Assembly: GCA_964391675.1 (NCBI GenBank)
Contig: CAYMMX010000007.1
Location: 13,545 to 77,544 of the forward strand
Length of the DNA: 64,000 nucleotides
DNA from: CAYMMX01 sp964391675
Lineage (GTDB): Bacteria > Cyanobacteriota > Vampirovibrionia > Gastranaerophilales > Gastranaerophilaceae
Direction of reading: 5' to 3'
Shown here: positions 7,270 through 16,242 of the stretch, one piece after another
Layout of the letters: every line of letters starts with the position of its first letter
How positions within the stretch are numbered: the stretch's first letter is position 1
Position numbers and translations under genes: made by a program
The notes under the pieces: model-generated
Database searches by the model: none
The model's input: only the letters and a program-made list of their open reading frames with translations
What the model was told of the DNA's origin: nothing

Positions 7270-8079
7270 ATGAATTTAATGGAAGGAAAAAAGGGAGTTA
7301 TTTTTGGTGTTTCTAATAAACACGGAATAGCCTATGGTATTGCAAATGAATTAAATAAAGCAGGTGCCGAAATTGCTTTTACATATGCAAGTGAAGTTAT
7401 GGAGAGCAGAGTAAGACCTATAGCAGAAGAAATGAATGCTAAAATCATTATGGAATGTGATGTCACAAAAGAAGAGGATATCAAAAAAGTTTTTACGGAA
7501 TGCGAAAAAGTATACGGGAAAATTGATTTTGTTCTTCATGCTGTTGCTTTTGCAAACAAAGAAGATTTACAAGGAAACTTTATTGATACTTCTAAAGAAG
7601 GTTGGGAATTAGCTCTCGGTGTAAGTGCTTACTCTTTAGTTTCAATTGCAAGAAATGCTAAACCGGTTATGAACAAAGGTGGTTCAATATTTGCTCTAAC
7701 TTATTTAGGATCTGATTATGTTGTTGCTAATTATAATGTAATGGGTGTTGCAAAAGCAGCTCTTGAATCAAGTGTAAGATATTTGGCATCTGACTTAGGC
7801 CCTTACGGAATTAGAGTTAATGCAATTTCAGCAGGTGCAGTTAAAACTTTAGCTGCCAAAGGTATTTCCGGATTTGATAAAATGCTAAAAGCCGCTATAA
7901 TTAAAGCTCCGCTTAAACGTAATGTTACTTTAGAAGATATTGGAAGAGCTGGTGTTTATTTAGCTTCAGATTTATCTTCAGGGACAACAGGCCAAATACT
8001 CTATGTTGATTGTGGTTGTCATTCTGTTTATGCTTCTGGTGATGAAATGCAATTAATTGCAAATTCTTGTCAAGCATAA
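7270..8079 (+). CDS. fabI: Enoyl-[acyl-carrier-protein] reductase (NADH)
   Basis: FabI catalyses the last step of each fatty-acid elongation cycle, reducing trans-2-enoyl-ACP with NADH in the cytoplasm. It is a short-chain dehydrogenase. The modified nucleotide motif GVSNKHGIAYGIA follows the first strand, and the catalytic pair is the FabI-specific Y-x6-K in NYNVMGVAKAAL, with a second Tyr in LTYLGSDY. The C-terminal cofactor and oligomer segment GTTGQILYVDCG is typical. I start at the ATG at 7270 because GTGAGG lies 6 nt upstream; a GTG four codons earlier is inside that SD. Length (269 aa) is normal. It has its own promoter and terminator. Confidence 0.95.
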   Translation: MNLMEGKKGVIFGVSNKHGIAYGIANELNKAGAEIAFTYASEVMESRVRPIAEEMNAKIIMECDVTKEEDIKKVFTECEKVYGKIDFVLHAVAFANKEDLQGNFIDTSKEGWELALGVSAYSLVSIARNAKPVMNKGGSIFALTYLGSDYVVANYNVMGVAKAALESSVRYLASDLGPYGIRVNAISAGAVKTLAAKGISGFDKMLKAAIIKAPLKRNVTLEDIGRAGVYLASDLSSGTTGQILYVDCGCHSVYASGDEMQLIANSCQA

Positions 8080-8098
8080 TCCTAGGATTTAAAATCAT

Positions 8099-8138
8099 AA
8101 AACTAAGGCGCAAATCAAAAGATTTGCGCCTTAGTTTT
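8099..8138. terminator. Bidirectional terminator between fabI and the SIMPL gene
   Basis: A perfect 18-bp stem (arms 8099-8116 and 8121-8138) with an AAAA loop and flanking A/T runs serves the two convergent genes. It overlaps the stop codon of the minus-strand SIMPL gene (8137-8139). Confidence 0.88.
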
Positions 8139-8850
8139 ATTTTACATAGAATGAAGAGTTAATATTTAAATTAATTATAATTTTTCCACTTTCAATTGGG
8201 TTAGAATAACTATTGTCCACAACGGCTTTAGAACCCATTATCGCATAATAAGGCCTTGGTGAATTATTTGTTGTACAAGAAGCATTAATGGCTTTAACAC
8301 CTGTAATTTGAGAATTAACTGATTTTGCTATATAACTCGCTTGGTTATATGCTTTTTTAGTAAGATCAGCAAGATAATCATTACATGATGAATTATAATC
8401 ACTTGCACTAAAAACAAGATTATTTACTTTATTTGCACCATTTGTAACAGCTAAATCTATAAACTTAGTTACTAATGCTATATTTTTTGTTTTTAACATC
8501 ACAGTATTTGTGACTGTATATTTATCCAATATTTTTTTATTATCTTTAGTATAAATATATTCAGGACGAACATCATATTGGCCTGTTTTTAAGTAATCAC
8601 CTGCAGCTATATGTGTTTTTAAGCTTAAATAAACTTTATTTGCAATTTGTTTGTTTAAGTCAGAGGCAACTTTTAATAATTTATCTGAAGTCTCAACAGT
8701 AAAAGAAATTTCAGCCTGATTTGGTAAAAGTTCTTTAGTATCAGAAAGATTAACAGAAATATAACCTTTTTCCAATTCAACAGTTTGCGAAAAAACAGAA
8801 ATAGATGCAAATGTGAATAATACGCCTACTAAAAATATAATTTTTTTCAT
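8137..8850 (-). CDS. SIMPL-domain (DUF541) exported protein
   Basis: A 237-residue secreted protein with a signal peptide (residues 1-21, KKIIFLVGVLFTFASISVFS then QT). The mature part matches the SIMPL/DUF541 pattern: YISVNLSDTKELLPNQAEISFTVET, then DLNKQIANKVYLSLK, then PEYIYTKDNKKILDKYTVTNTV, and a final beta-rich segment. Related proteins include periplasmic oxidative-stress protein YggE and BP26, whose biochemical role is poorly defined. Start: AAGG lies before the ATG at 8850. It lies 8 nt downstream of the two-helix membrane protein gene, so it is probably the last gene of an operon with that gene and ligA. Confidence 0.85.
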   Translation of the reverse strand: MKKIIFLVGVLFTFASISVFSQTVELEKGYISVNLSDTKELLPNQAEISFTVETSDKLLKVASDLNKQIANKVYLSLKTHIAAGDYLKTGQYDVRPEYIYTKDNKKILDKYTVTNTVMLKTKNIALVTKFIDLAVTNGANKVNNLVFSASDYNSSCNDYLADLTKKAYNQASYIAKSVNSQITGVKAINASCTTNNSPRPYYAIMGSKAVVDNSYSNPIESGKIIINLNINSSFYVK

Positions 8851-8858
8851 AGAGTACC

Positions 8859-9278
8859 TTACTGATTATCGTTGGAATTTGAATTAACACTAGTTGACTC
8901 AGGCTCATTTTCGCTTGAACAAATCGTTTCATCTTTATTGGAAATAGAAGAATTAAATGAATGTGATTGAGATTTAAACTTAGATATAACATCTTTTACT
9001 TCGTCATCTGTAAGTTCTTGCGACGCATTAAATGAAACAATTAATTTCTTTTTATTAAAAACATAAACGCTAAAAACAATGATGGCCCAAAGTAACACAC
9101 CTTCGTAAAATGATATTAAAGGGAAAGAACCGGTTTTAACAGACAGAAAATTCCATATATTCATTGTTATAAATGACGGAAATACTATGAAACCAGCGAT
9201 TAAACAACTTATAACAAAGATTGCCATAACCAATCCTCTAAATCCGTTAATCTGTATAACTCGTAAGTTTTTCTTCAT
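8859..9278 (-). CDS. Hypothetical two-helix membrane protein
   Basis: This 139-residue protein has two hydrophobic segments (about residues 14-39 and 52-74) joined by a short loop, then a cytoplasmic-looking tail rich in Ser, Asn and Asp with no recognisable domain. The arrangement resembles small LapA-like or DUF1049-type membrane proteins, but I cannot assign a family. Its ATG shares a base with the ligA stop codon (TAATG), so it is translationally coupled to ligA; the SIMPL gene follows 8 nt later. Its function is unknown. Confidence 0.72.
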   Translation of the reverse strand: MKKNLRVIQINGFRGLVMAIFVISCLIAGFIVFPSFITMNIWNFLSVKTGSFPLISFYEGVLLWAIIVFSVYVFNKKKLIVSFNASQELTDDEVKDVISKFKSQSHSFNSSISNKDETICSSENEPESTSVNSNSNDNQ

Positions 9279-11275
9279 TAAATACCTTCCTTATTAATTA
9301 TATTTAAAAATTCTTCCTCCGATAATATTATAACACCTAAATTTTGTGCTTTAGTATATTTTGATCCTGCATTTTCTCCCGCTAATACAAAAGAGGTATT
9401 TTTACTAACCGCAGATGCGGTCTTTCCACCTAATAACTTAATTTTTTGAGCTGCTTGATCTCTTGTCATATTTTGTAACGTTCCGGTCAAAACAAATGTT
9501 TTTCCCTCGAAAACACTTGACTTAGTTTCAAAAATTTCAGGTATTGGGTTGACACCAACGTTTTCAAGGTGTTTTAAAAACTTTACAGAAATTTCATCAT
9601 GAAAAAAATTATAAATATTTTGAGCAATTTTTTCGCCTATACCATCTACAGAAGCCAGTTCATCCAAATTAGCAGATGATATTGCATCAAGTGTCTTAAA
9701 GTGTGAAGCTAAAATTTGTGCTGTCTCTTTGCCGACATGACGAATTGATAATGCAGTTAAAAATTTGCTTAAAGGTTTGTTTTTACTTAATTGAATAGAA
9801 TTGTATATATTATACGCAGATTTTTCTTGAATTAAATCAAGCTGCATGAAATCTTGTTGAGTTAATTTATACAAATCGGCAGGGGATTCTACCATTTTTT
9901 TTTCATATAATTGTTCGATAATTGATGGGCCTATAAAGTCAATGTCCATAGCTTCTTTTGACACCCAATATTCTATTTTTGCTTTAATTTGAGCCGGACA
10001 ATACATTGAATTAGGACAATATAAATTGACTTCACCTTCTCTATATTCCAATTTTGAACTACAAACCGGACATTTATCAGGAATAGCAAATTCTTTCAAA
10101 TCAGAGGTTCTGCGATGCTCATCAATTTTTATTACTTTTGGAATTATTTCAGCTGCTTTTTTAATCAATACAGTATCCCCAATTCTTATATCAAGTCTTT
10201 TTATTTCATCAAAATTATGTAAACTTGCCCTTGAAACAACGCTGCCTGCAAGTTTTACAGGTTCTAAAATCGCAACCGGAGTTACGGCTCCTGTTTTTCC
10301 AACATTAATTTCTATATTTACAAGCTTTGTATTTACTTCTTCAGGAGGGAATTTAAATGCTGTTGCCCATTTTGGCGCCCGTGAAGTAAATCCCAATTCT
10401 TCTTGCAAATTTAAGTTATTAACTTTTACTACAATCCCATCTATTGCATAATCGAGATCAAAGCGTTTATTTTCCCATTTTTTACAAAATTCAATCGCTT
10501 CATTGATATTTCTAACTTTTTCAATATATGGGTTAATTTTAAAACCGAGTTTTTTTAGATACATTATATTTTCATAGTGTGTTTTAGGAATATTATTAGC
10601 ATAATTATCTAAAATTGCCCCATAACAAAACATTGACAAATCACGTTTAGCAGTAATTGTACTGTCTAATTGTCTTAGAGAACCGCTTGCAGCATTTCTC
10701 GGATTAGCAAAGAGCTTCTCACCATTAACAATATTTATATCATTCAATTTTTCGAAAGAACTCTTGGGCATATAAATTTCGCCCCTAACTTCAATATTTT
10801 CTTCACTGAACAATTTTAGAGGAATTGCTTTTACAGTTTTTAAATTATTTGTAATATTTTCACCTATAATGCCATCTCCTCTGGTGACACCTGTTGAAAA
10901 GATTCCATTTTCATAGATAAGCGATACTGCCAGACCATCAATTTTTAGTTCACATACTAATTCTACTTCTGTTCCGAGCTCATTAACAATTCTTTCATAC
11001 CATTTTAATAATTCATCAAAATTATTTGAATTATCTAAGCTGTACAACTTGTATTTGTGCTTAAACTGTTCAAACTTTGCACCAACAGAACCGATTCTCT
11101 GAGTTGGACTGTCAGGTGAAACTAAATTTGGATTTTCTTTTTCAAGTTTTTGCAATTCTCTGAACATTTCATCATATTCAAAATCACTTAAAGACGGGTT
11201 TTCTTCGACATAGTACAAATAATTATGCCGATTAATCTCATTTTTTAAAAAATTTATTTTTTCTTGAACATTCAT
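9278..11275 (-). CDS. ligA: NAD-dependent DNA ligase
   Basis: LigA seals nicks in replication and repair using NAD. The 665-residue protein has the full domain order: an N-terminal Ia domain (HNYLYYVEENPSLSDFEYD), the adenylation site K111 in CELKIDGLAVSL, an OB fold, a four-cysteine zinc finger (CPVC ... YCPNSMYC), helix-hairpin-helix repeats (SVDGIGEKIAQNI), and a C-terminal BRCT domain (GKTFVLTGTL ... GGKTASAVSKNTS). I start at the ATG at 11275, which shares its A with the speB stop codon (TAATG); an in-frame GTG three codons upstream is less likely. The coupling to speB upstream and to the membrane protein downstream indicates one operon. Confidence 0.97.
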   Translation of the reverse strand: MNVQEKINFLKNEINRHNYLYYVEENPSLSDFEYDEMFRELQKLEKENPNLVSPDSPTQRIGSVGAKFEQFKHKYKLYSLDNSNNFDELLKWYERIVNELGTEVELVCELKIDGLAVSLIYENGIFSTGVTRGDGIIGENITNNLKTVKAIPLKLFSEENIEVRGEIYMPKSSFEKLNDINIVNGEKLFANPRNAASGSLRQLDSTITAKRDLSMFCYGAILDNYANNIPKTHYENIMYLKKLGFKINPYIEKVRNINEAIEFCKKWENKRFDLDYAIDGIVVKVNNLNLQEELGFTSRAPKWATAFKFPPEEVNTKLVNIEINVGKTGAVTPVAILEPVKLAGSVVSRASLHNFDEIKRLDIRIGDTVLIKKAAEIIPKVIKIDEHRRTSDLKEFAIPDKCPVCSSKLEYREGEVNLYCPNSMYCPAQIKAKIEYWVSKEAMDIDFIGPSIIEQLYEKKMVESPADLYKLTQQDFMQLDLIQEKSAYNIYNSIQLSKNKPLSKFLTALSIRHVGKETAQILASHFKTLDAISSANLDELASVDGIGEKIAQNIYNFFHDEISVKFLKHLENVGVNPIPEIFETKSSVFEGKTFVLTGTLQNMTRDQAAQKIKLLGGKTASAVSKNTSFVLAGENAGSKYTKAQNLGVIILSEEEFLNIINKEGI

Positions 11276-12114
11276 TACATGCACATTAACAATTCTCTGA
11301 TAACTTTTGAAGCAACTGCTGTAGAAACACCACTTGTATCATAGTGTGGTGATAATTCAACAACATCGGCACCAATAATATTTAATCCTTTTAATTCTTT
11401 AAACCAATCCATTAACTCATTATAAGACAATCCCCCGGCTTCAGGGGTTCCTGTTCCTGACATTATAGAAGGATCTAATACATCCAAGTCTACAGTTACA
11501 AAAATATTTTTATTTACTAATGTTCTTAATTGTTCAGGGAAAAGCATATGTGTTTTATATTTTTTCATTAGTTCGAACTCTTCTTTTGTTCCCGAACGAA
11601 TTCCTATTTGTTTAATATTTTTAAATCCTACAATATTTGCGATATGATATAAAACTGTAGAGTGTGACATATCCTCTTCTAAGTAACTTTTTCTCAAATC
11701 AGTATGAGCATCAAAATGAACAACAGTAATATCCTTGTAAAATTTTGATATCGCTCTGATTTCAGGTAAGGTTACTAAATGTTCTCCTCCTATACCAAAT
11801 ACTTTTTTTCCATCTGAATAAATTTGTTCAATATTGTTTTCAATTAACATTAAAGAATTTTCGGTATTTCCTAATGGAAATTCTAAGTCACCAATATCAT
11901 GAAAATTTACTTCTTCTAAATCCTTATCAAAATAATGAGAATAAGTTTCCATACCCCAACTACTAAGTCTTATAAGTTCGGGAGCAAAACGTGAACCTGG
12001 ACGGTATGATACTGTTCCGTCAAATGGTATACCTAACATGATTATATCGCTTGATTTATAATCCGGATTTTGCCCCATCCAATTTCTATCTAAAAAAGGT
12101 CCTAATTTTTGCAC
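11275..12114 (-). CDS. speB: Agmatinase / arginase-family ureohydrolase
   Basis: A 279-residue binuclear-manganese ureohydrolase, most likely agmatinase (agmatine to putrescine plus urea). Metal-ligand motifs are all visible: GGEH, DAHTD and DLDVLDP, with substrate-loop SYRPGSRFAPELIR and GLSYNELMDWF. SpeB-type sequence after DLDVLDP (SIMSGTGTPEAGG) favours agmatinase over arginase, but guanidinobutyrase and related enzymes share these. The start is GTG at 12114. ligA overlaps its stop codon. No speA (arginine decarboxylase) is nearby, so polyamine synthesis must use genes elsewhere. Confidence 0.88.
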   Translation of the reverse strand: MQKLGPFLDRNWMGQNPDYKSSDIIMLGIPFDGTVSYRPGSRFAPELIRLSSWGMETYSHYFDKDLEEVNFHDIGDLEFPLGNTENSLMLIENNIEQIYSDGKKVFGIGGEHLVTLPEIRAISKFYKDITVVHFDAHTDLRKSYLEEDMSHSTVLYHIANIVGFKNIKQIGIRSGTKEEFELMKKYKTHMLFPEQLRTLVNKNIFVTVDLDVLDPSIMSGTGTPEAGGLSYNELMDWFKELKGLNIIGADVVELSPHYDTSGVSTAVASKVIRELLMCM

Positions 12115-12133
12115 AATTGCCTACCAATCTTAC

Positions 12134-12958
12134 CTAGTCACATACTTCTATTACTTCAATATTTTCATTAATAGCTTCCTTTAAGGTTGCTTCTACAAAG
12201 TTTTTAAGGGTTAGAGCAGAGTTCTTACACTTTGAGCAACAACCTTTTAATTTTACATATATTTTATTGTCTATTACGTCAATAAGCTCAATATCACCAC
12301 CATCTTTGCGAAGCTCTGCAGCAATTTGGCTTTCAATAATACTGTTAACTTTAATTATCATCTGTGTTTTCGTAATTTCAGGCTTTGAAACATTCTTTTC
12401 GAGATTATAATATTTGTTAAGAATTTCTTGAATACTTGACTTGCAATTTCCACATGCTCCACCGGCTTTTGTGTAATTAGTTATTTCCTCCAGTGTATGT
12501 AAATTATTTTCTTTAATAGCATTAATAATTTGTTTCTCTGTAACACTAAAGCAAGTACAAAGTAATTTATCTTTTGTTTTTTCTAATTTGGGTTCATTTA
12601 AATAATTTTCAATAGCATCTTCCAGTGCTTCATGTCCCATTACAGAGCAGTGCATTTTTTCAGGCGGCAATCCACCTAACATATCAGCAATATCTTTATT
12701 GCTGATATGTTTAATTTCTTCGATTGTTTTACCAATAATCATTTCAGTTAAAATACTCGAACTTGCAACCGCAGACCCGCAACCAAATGTCTGAAATTTT
12801 GCATCTTTTACTATACCATCTTTAATTTTTAAATATATTTTTAATGCATCACCACATGCAAGAGAGCCTGCTTCTCCAATTGCATCTGCATCGTCAATTC
12901 TCCCGACATTCCTCGGATTTCTATAATGATCCATTACTTTTTCTGAATAATCCCACAT
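12134..12958 (-). CDS. nifU: Full-length three-domain NifU Fe-S scaffold
   Basis: NifU builds transient Fe-S clusters for delivery to apoproteins. This 274-residue protein has the complete modular form: an N-terminal IscU-like scaffold with C35, C60 and C104 (SLACGDA, FGCGSA, MHCSVMG); a central BFD-like [2Fe-2S] domain with C134, C136, C169 and C172; and a C-terminal Nfu-type scaffold with C241 and C244 in GCCSKCKNS. Full-length NifU is classic in nitrogen fixers but also serves general assembly in Epsilonproteobacteria and others. No nif structural genes are seen. A NifS-type desulfurase at 25907 is the likely sulfur donor. It lies 19 nt before speB. Confidence 0.94.
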   Translation of the reverse strand: MWDYSEKVMDHYRNPRNVGRIDDADAIGEAGSLACGDALKIYLKIKDGIVKDAKFQTFGCGSAVASSSILTEMIIGKTIEEIKHISNKDIADMLGGLPPEKMHCSVMGHEALEDAIENYLNEPKLEKTKDKLLCTCFSVTEKQIINAIKENNLHTLEEITNYTKAGGACGNCKSSIQEILNKYYNLEKNVSKPEITKTQMIIKVNSIIESQIAAELRKDGGDIELIDVIDNKIYVKLKGCCSKCKNSALTLKNFVEATLKEAINENIEVIEVCD

Positions 12959-13049
12959 AATTAATCACCTTATATATGTATTACTTTATTTTAGCTCAAA
13001 AATATATAAATAATAATTAAATTAATGTTAAATTAATTATTATTAAAAT

Positions 13050-13700
13050 CTATTTTATTGCAGGAAATAAATACATCTCACCAGTTATATTACGCCACTT
13101 TATCCAACCAATTTTTTGTGTTTTATCTATGTCATATACAATTGCCAGAATCCAATTACCACTAACATTATTTATTTTAAGTGTTTTTGACAATGTAATT
13201 TTTCCAATAGATTTAGCATCGTCATTTGTAGATCCATAAATTATTTTGGATTCTTCCGGAGCATCTTTAAAATAATATAAACCATATTTTCTTCCATATA
13301 TATTTATAAAATTACGCCAATTCATAAAACGAAATTCATCATCTTTTTTAATCCAACCCAATTTTTGTCCGTTTAATGTATATGATATCTGAATCCAATC
13401 TGCATTATCGTTTTCATCGACGACGGTTAAAAATGCTAGTTCTTTAGCAGGTAAAAACACAACAAATAAATTACTTGCAGACAATTCTGCACAATTAAAA
13501 TTTTTGTTATCCCATAAAATATTTAACAGTAATTTTGAATTTTCGTTAGGTTCACTATAAATTTTTATATTATTTGGAGCTTGGTATACCCCAATCGAAT
13601 TTGGATTGATATTATTTACATAGTAAGGCATAATATCAGCACTTACAGGCAATATTAATGTAAACATTAATGCTAAAATTAAACAAAGTTTTTTTATCAT
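13050..13700 (-). CDS. Exported SH3-like repeat protein
   Basis: A 216-residue secreted protein with a clear signal peptide (residues 1-21, LCLILALMFTLILPVSA, cleaved before DIM). The mature protein looks like two bacterial SH3-type units: one centred on VYQAPNNIKIYSEPNENSKLL with WIQISY...LGWIKKDDE, and one on YYFKDAPEESKIIYGS with NWILAIVY...IGWIKWRNI. Such domains usually bind peptidoglycan or mediate envelope contacts. SH3 assignment is inferred from the repeated short strands and the GWIK motif. It starts 6 nt after pheT ends and is probably in its operon, though functionally unrelated. Confidence 0.68.
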   Translation of the reverse strand: MIKKLCLILALMFTLILPVSADIMPYYVNNINPNSIGVYQAPNNIKIYSEPNENSKLLLNILWDNKNFNCAELSASNLFVVFLPAKELAFLTVVDENDNADWIQISYTLNGQKLGWIKKDDEFRFMNWRNFINIYGRKYGLYYFKDAPEESKIIYGSTNDDAKSIGKITLSKTLKINNVSGNWILAIVYDIDKTQKIGWIKWRNITGEMYLFPAIK

Positions 13701-13706
13701 GGCTTT

Positions 13707-16169
13707 TTAACCCCGTAAAGTCAATCCTTCAAACACTTTTTCTAAATTTTCTTTGACAGATTGCATTTGAGAATCAACAATTTCGTCTGTCAAAGTGGCA
13801 TTTTCATCCTGCATCTTTATTCTGAAAGCTAGACTTTTGTAACCGGCTTTAATATTTTCGCCTTTATATAAGTCAAAGACTTCACATCCTTTATACAAGT
13901 TATTCTGAACAGATTTTTTTATGATTTTTTGCAGTTCATCATAATTTATATTATCAGGAACCATAAAAGCTAAATCTCTTTGAACTTCAGGAAATTGAGG
14001 AAGTTTTTTATATTTAATAGCAGAAATATTGACTGAATTTATTATTTCCTCTAAATTTAACTCAAAAATAAATACATTTTGATTAAGTTTAAGATTATCT
14101 TTTAATATAGGATGTAATTCGCCAAAATATCCTAAATCAATTACTGTTTTACCTAATAAAGAAACTTTAGCACCTCTGTAAGGATGTAGTATATCAATAC
14201 CATCACAGGGCTTAATTTGAATCCTACCGGATATTGCAAGCTCATTAAACAATTTTTCAAAAACACCTTTCAAAGCATAAAAATCAGTTTGTACATTTTC
14301 TTGCCATTTAGAGTTTTGTATATTGCCGGTTAAACAACCAGAAATCATCTTTATTTCATTAACGCCTGTATCTTTTTCATTTGCAGGTTTATCTTTAAAG
14401 TACACTTTACCGATTTCATAGGCCCAAAAGTTTTTTTGGCCATTATCATAATTATATTTTAGACAATTAAGAATATTAGCAATTAAAGTTTGCCTCAACA
14501 TTGTATATTCTTCACTTTGAGGGTTCTCAACTTTAACTACTTTTTCAATATTATAATTTAATGAAAATTGTTTAAGAAATTGTTCTCCTATAAGTGAAGG
14601 CGTTACTATTTCACTTAATCCGGAAGCAAGAAGTGATGAATTAATAATTTTTAAAATTTTTTCTTCGTTTGAAATTATAGGCATTTCATTTTTACTTGGT
14701 AATGTAGGTGCAATTTTATCAAAGCCGTTAATTCTGGCTATTTCTTCAATTAAATCAATTTCTCGGGTTACATCATTTATCCTGAATGATGGAACTAAAA
14801 ATTTTGCAGCTATATCATTTTTACCTAACGTTAAAAATCCAAGCTTTTCCAGAATAGAAATACACTTTGCATTATCTATTTCACAGCCTAAAACTTTTTT
14901 AATTTGAGAAAAACGAAGAGTAATTTCAATTTTTTCAGCTTCATTGTATCCATCCTCGACAATACTAACAACCTGAGCATCAGCATATTCTGACAATAAC
15001 TGCATAGCACGCATCAAAGCAGGTTTAACAGCTTCAATGTCAACACCTCGTTCAAATCTTGCACAAGCATCAGAACGATAACCAACACTTCTTGAATTTT
15101 TTCGATTGCTTGAAGGTACAAAATATGCAGCTTCAAGAGCTAAAGATTTAGTATTATTATCAATTTCAGAATTTGCAGCTCCAAATACCCCCGCTATACA
15201 AACTCCTTCAGTTTTTGTAGCAATTAAAACACTGTCATTAGTCAAATTCCTTTCAACTTCATCAAGTGTTAATATTTTTTCACCTTCATATGCTCGTCTA
15301 ACACATAAATATCCATCTAATTTATCAAAATCAAAAGCATGTAAAGGCGTTCCATATTCGAGCATTACATAATTTGTAATGTCAACAACATTATTAATTG
15401 CCCTCACCCCTGAAGCAATTAAACGCTTTTGCATCCAAGCAGGTGAAGATTTTATTGTAATATTTTTTAAAACGCCTAATGAATAATACTTACATACATC
15501 ATTATCAATAATTTCGACTTCAAATTCATTAGTGGATAAATCATTAGTGTTTGTAAGATAAGAAAATTTTAATTCTTTGCCGAAAATTGCGCATAATTCA
15601 CGCGCAATTCCGACAACGGACATTTGATCTCCACGATTTGCAGTCGGTGCAACATGCAAAATAGTATCTTCTTCCAAGCCCAAAACATCTTCTAATGGTT
15701 GTCCAATAGTAGGGTTTTTTAAAATTTTGCTTAAAATTAAAATTCCGTCTTCTGTTTGATAATTTCTGTCTGATAAACCAAGTTCATCTGCGGAACAAAG
15801 CATTCCTTGTGACACAACTCCACGAATTTCAGCAGGAGTCAGAGTGAACATTTCTCCCGTTTTTCTTGAAAAAACTTCGGAACCCACTGAAGCATATGGA
15901 ATAATTTGACCTTCTTCAATATTTTGGGCACCACATACAACAGTTTTATGCTCACAGCCTGTATCAACAGTAACCAAATGAAGTTTATCAGCATTTGGAT
16001 GTTGGTTAATTTTAAGAATTTTAGCCGTAATAATATTTTTAAATTGAGGCTTAATTTTCTCAACGGCTTCAACCTCTAATCCGCTCATTGTAAGCTCATG
16101 CGCTATTTGTTTTTCATCTATGTCTGATAAATCAACATATTCATTCAACCAGTTTAAAGATACTTGCAT
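13707..16169 (-). CDS. pheT: Phenylalanine--tRNA ligase beta subunit
   Basis: The 820-residue beta subunit of the alpha2-beta2 phenylalanyl-tRNA synthetase. It contains the N-terminal tRNA-binding OB domain (about 40-150, HPNADKLHLVTVDTG), the B3/B4 editing domain (INNVVDITNYVMLEYG, HAFDFDKLDG), the B5 domain, the catalytic-like core, and the C-terminal FDX-ACB anticodon-binding domain (residues about 725-818, FPEVQRDLAFMVPD). AGGAAG precedes the ATG. In many bacteria pheS lies directly upstream; here the upstream gene is an acyltransferase, so the two subunits are separated. Confidence 0.97.
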   Translation of the reverse strand: MQVSLNWLNEYVDLSDIDEKQIAHELTMSGLEVEAVEKIKPQFKNIITAKILKINQHPNADKLHLVTVDTGCEHKTVVCGAQNIEEGQIIPYASVGSEVFSRKTGEMFTLTPAEIRGVVSQGMLCSADELGLSDRNYQTEDGILILSKILKNPTIGQPLEDVLGLEEDTILHVAPTANRGDQMSVVGIARELCAIFGKELKFSYLTNTNDLSTNEFEVEIIDNDVCKYYSLGVLKNITIKSSPAWMQKRLIASGVRAINNVVDITNYVMLEYGTPLHAFDFDKLDGYLCVRRAYEGEKILTLDEVERNLTNDSVLIATKTEGVCIAGVFGAANSEIDNNTKSLALEAAYFVPSSNRKNSRSVGYRSDACARFERGVDIEAVKPALMRAMQLLSEYADAQVVSIVEDGYNEAEKIEITLRFSQIKKVLGCEIDNAKCISILEKLGFLTLGKNDIAAKFLVPSFRINDVTREIDLIEEIARINGFDKIAPTLPSKNEMPIISNEEKILKIINSSLLASGLSEIVTPSLIGEQFLKQFSLNYNIEKVVKVENPQSEEYTMLRQTLIANILNCLKYNYDNGQKNFWAYEIGKVYFKDKPANEKDTGVNEIKMISGCLTGNIQNSKWQENVQTDFYALKGVFEKLFNELAISGRIQIKPCDGIDILHPYRGAKVSLLGKTVIDLGYFGELHPILKDNLKLNQNVFIFELNLEEIINSVNISAIKYKKLPQFPEVQRDLAFMVPDNINYDELQKIIKKSVQNNLYKGCEVFDLYKGENIKAGYKSLAFRIKMQDENATLTDEIVDSQMQSVKENLEKVFEGLTLRG

Positions 16170-16242
16170 TATTTTAAATCTTCCTATATTATTCTATAAC
16201 TTTAAAATAATATTATAATAAAGTAATTTATTATGCAAAAAA

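Noticed and set aside
9278..9278. Frameshift suspected where ligA and the next gene share a base
   Set aside because: Both proteins have complete ends; TAATG is an ordinary coupled stop-start.
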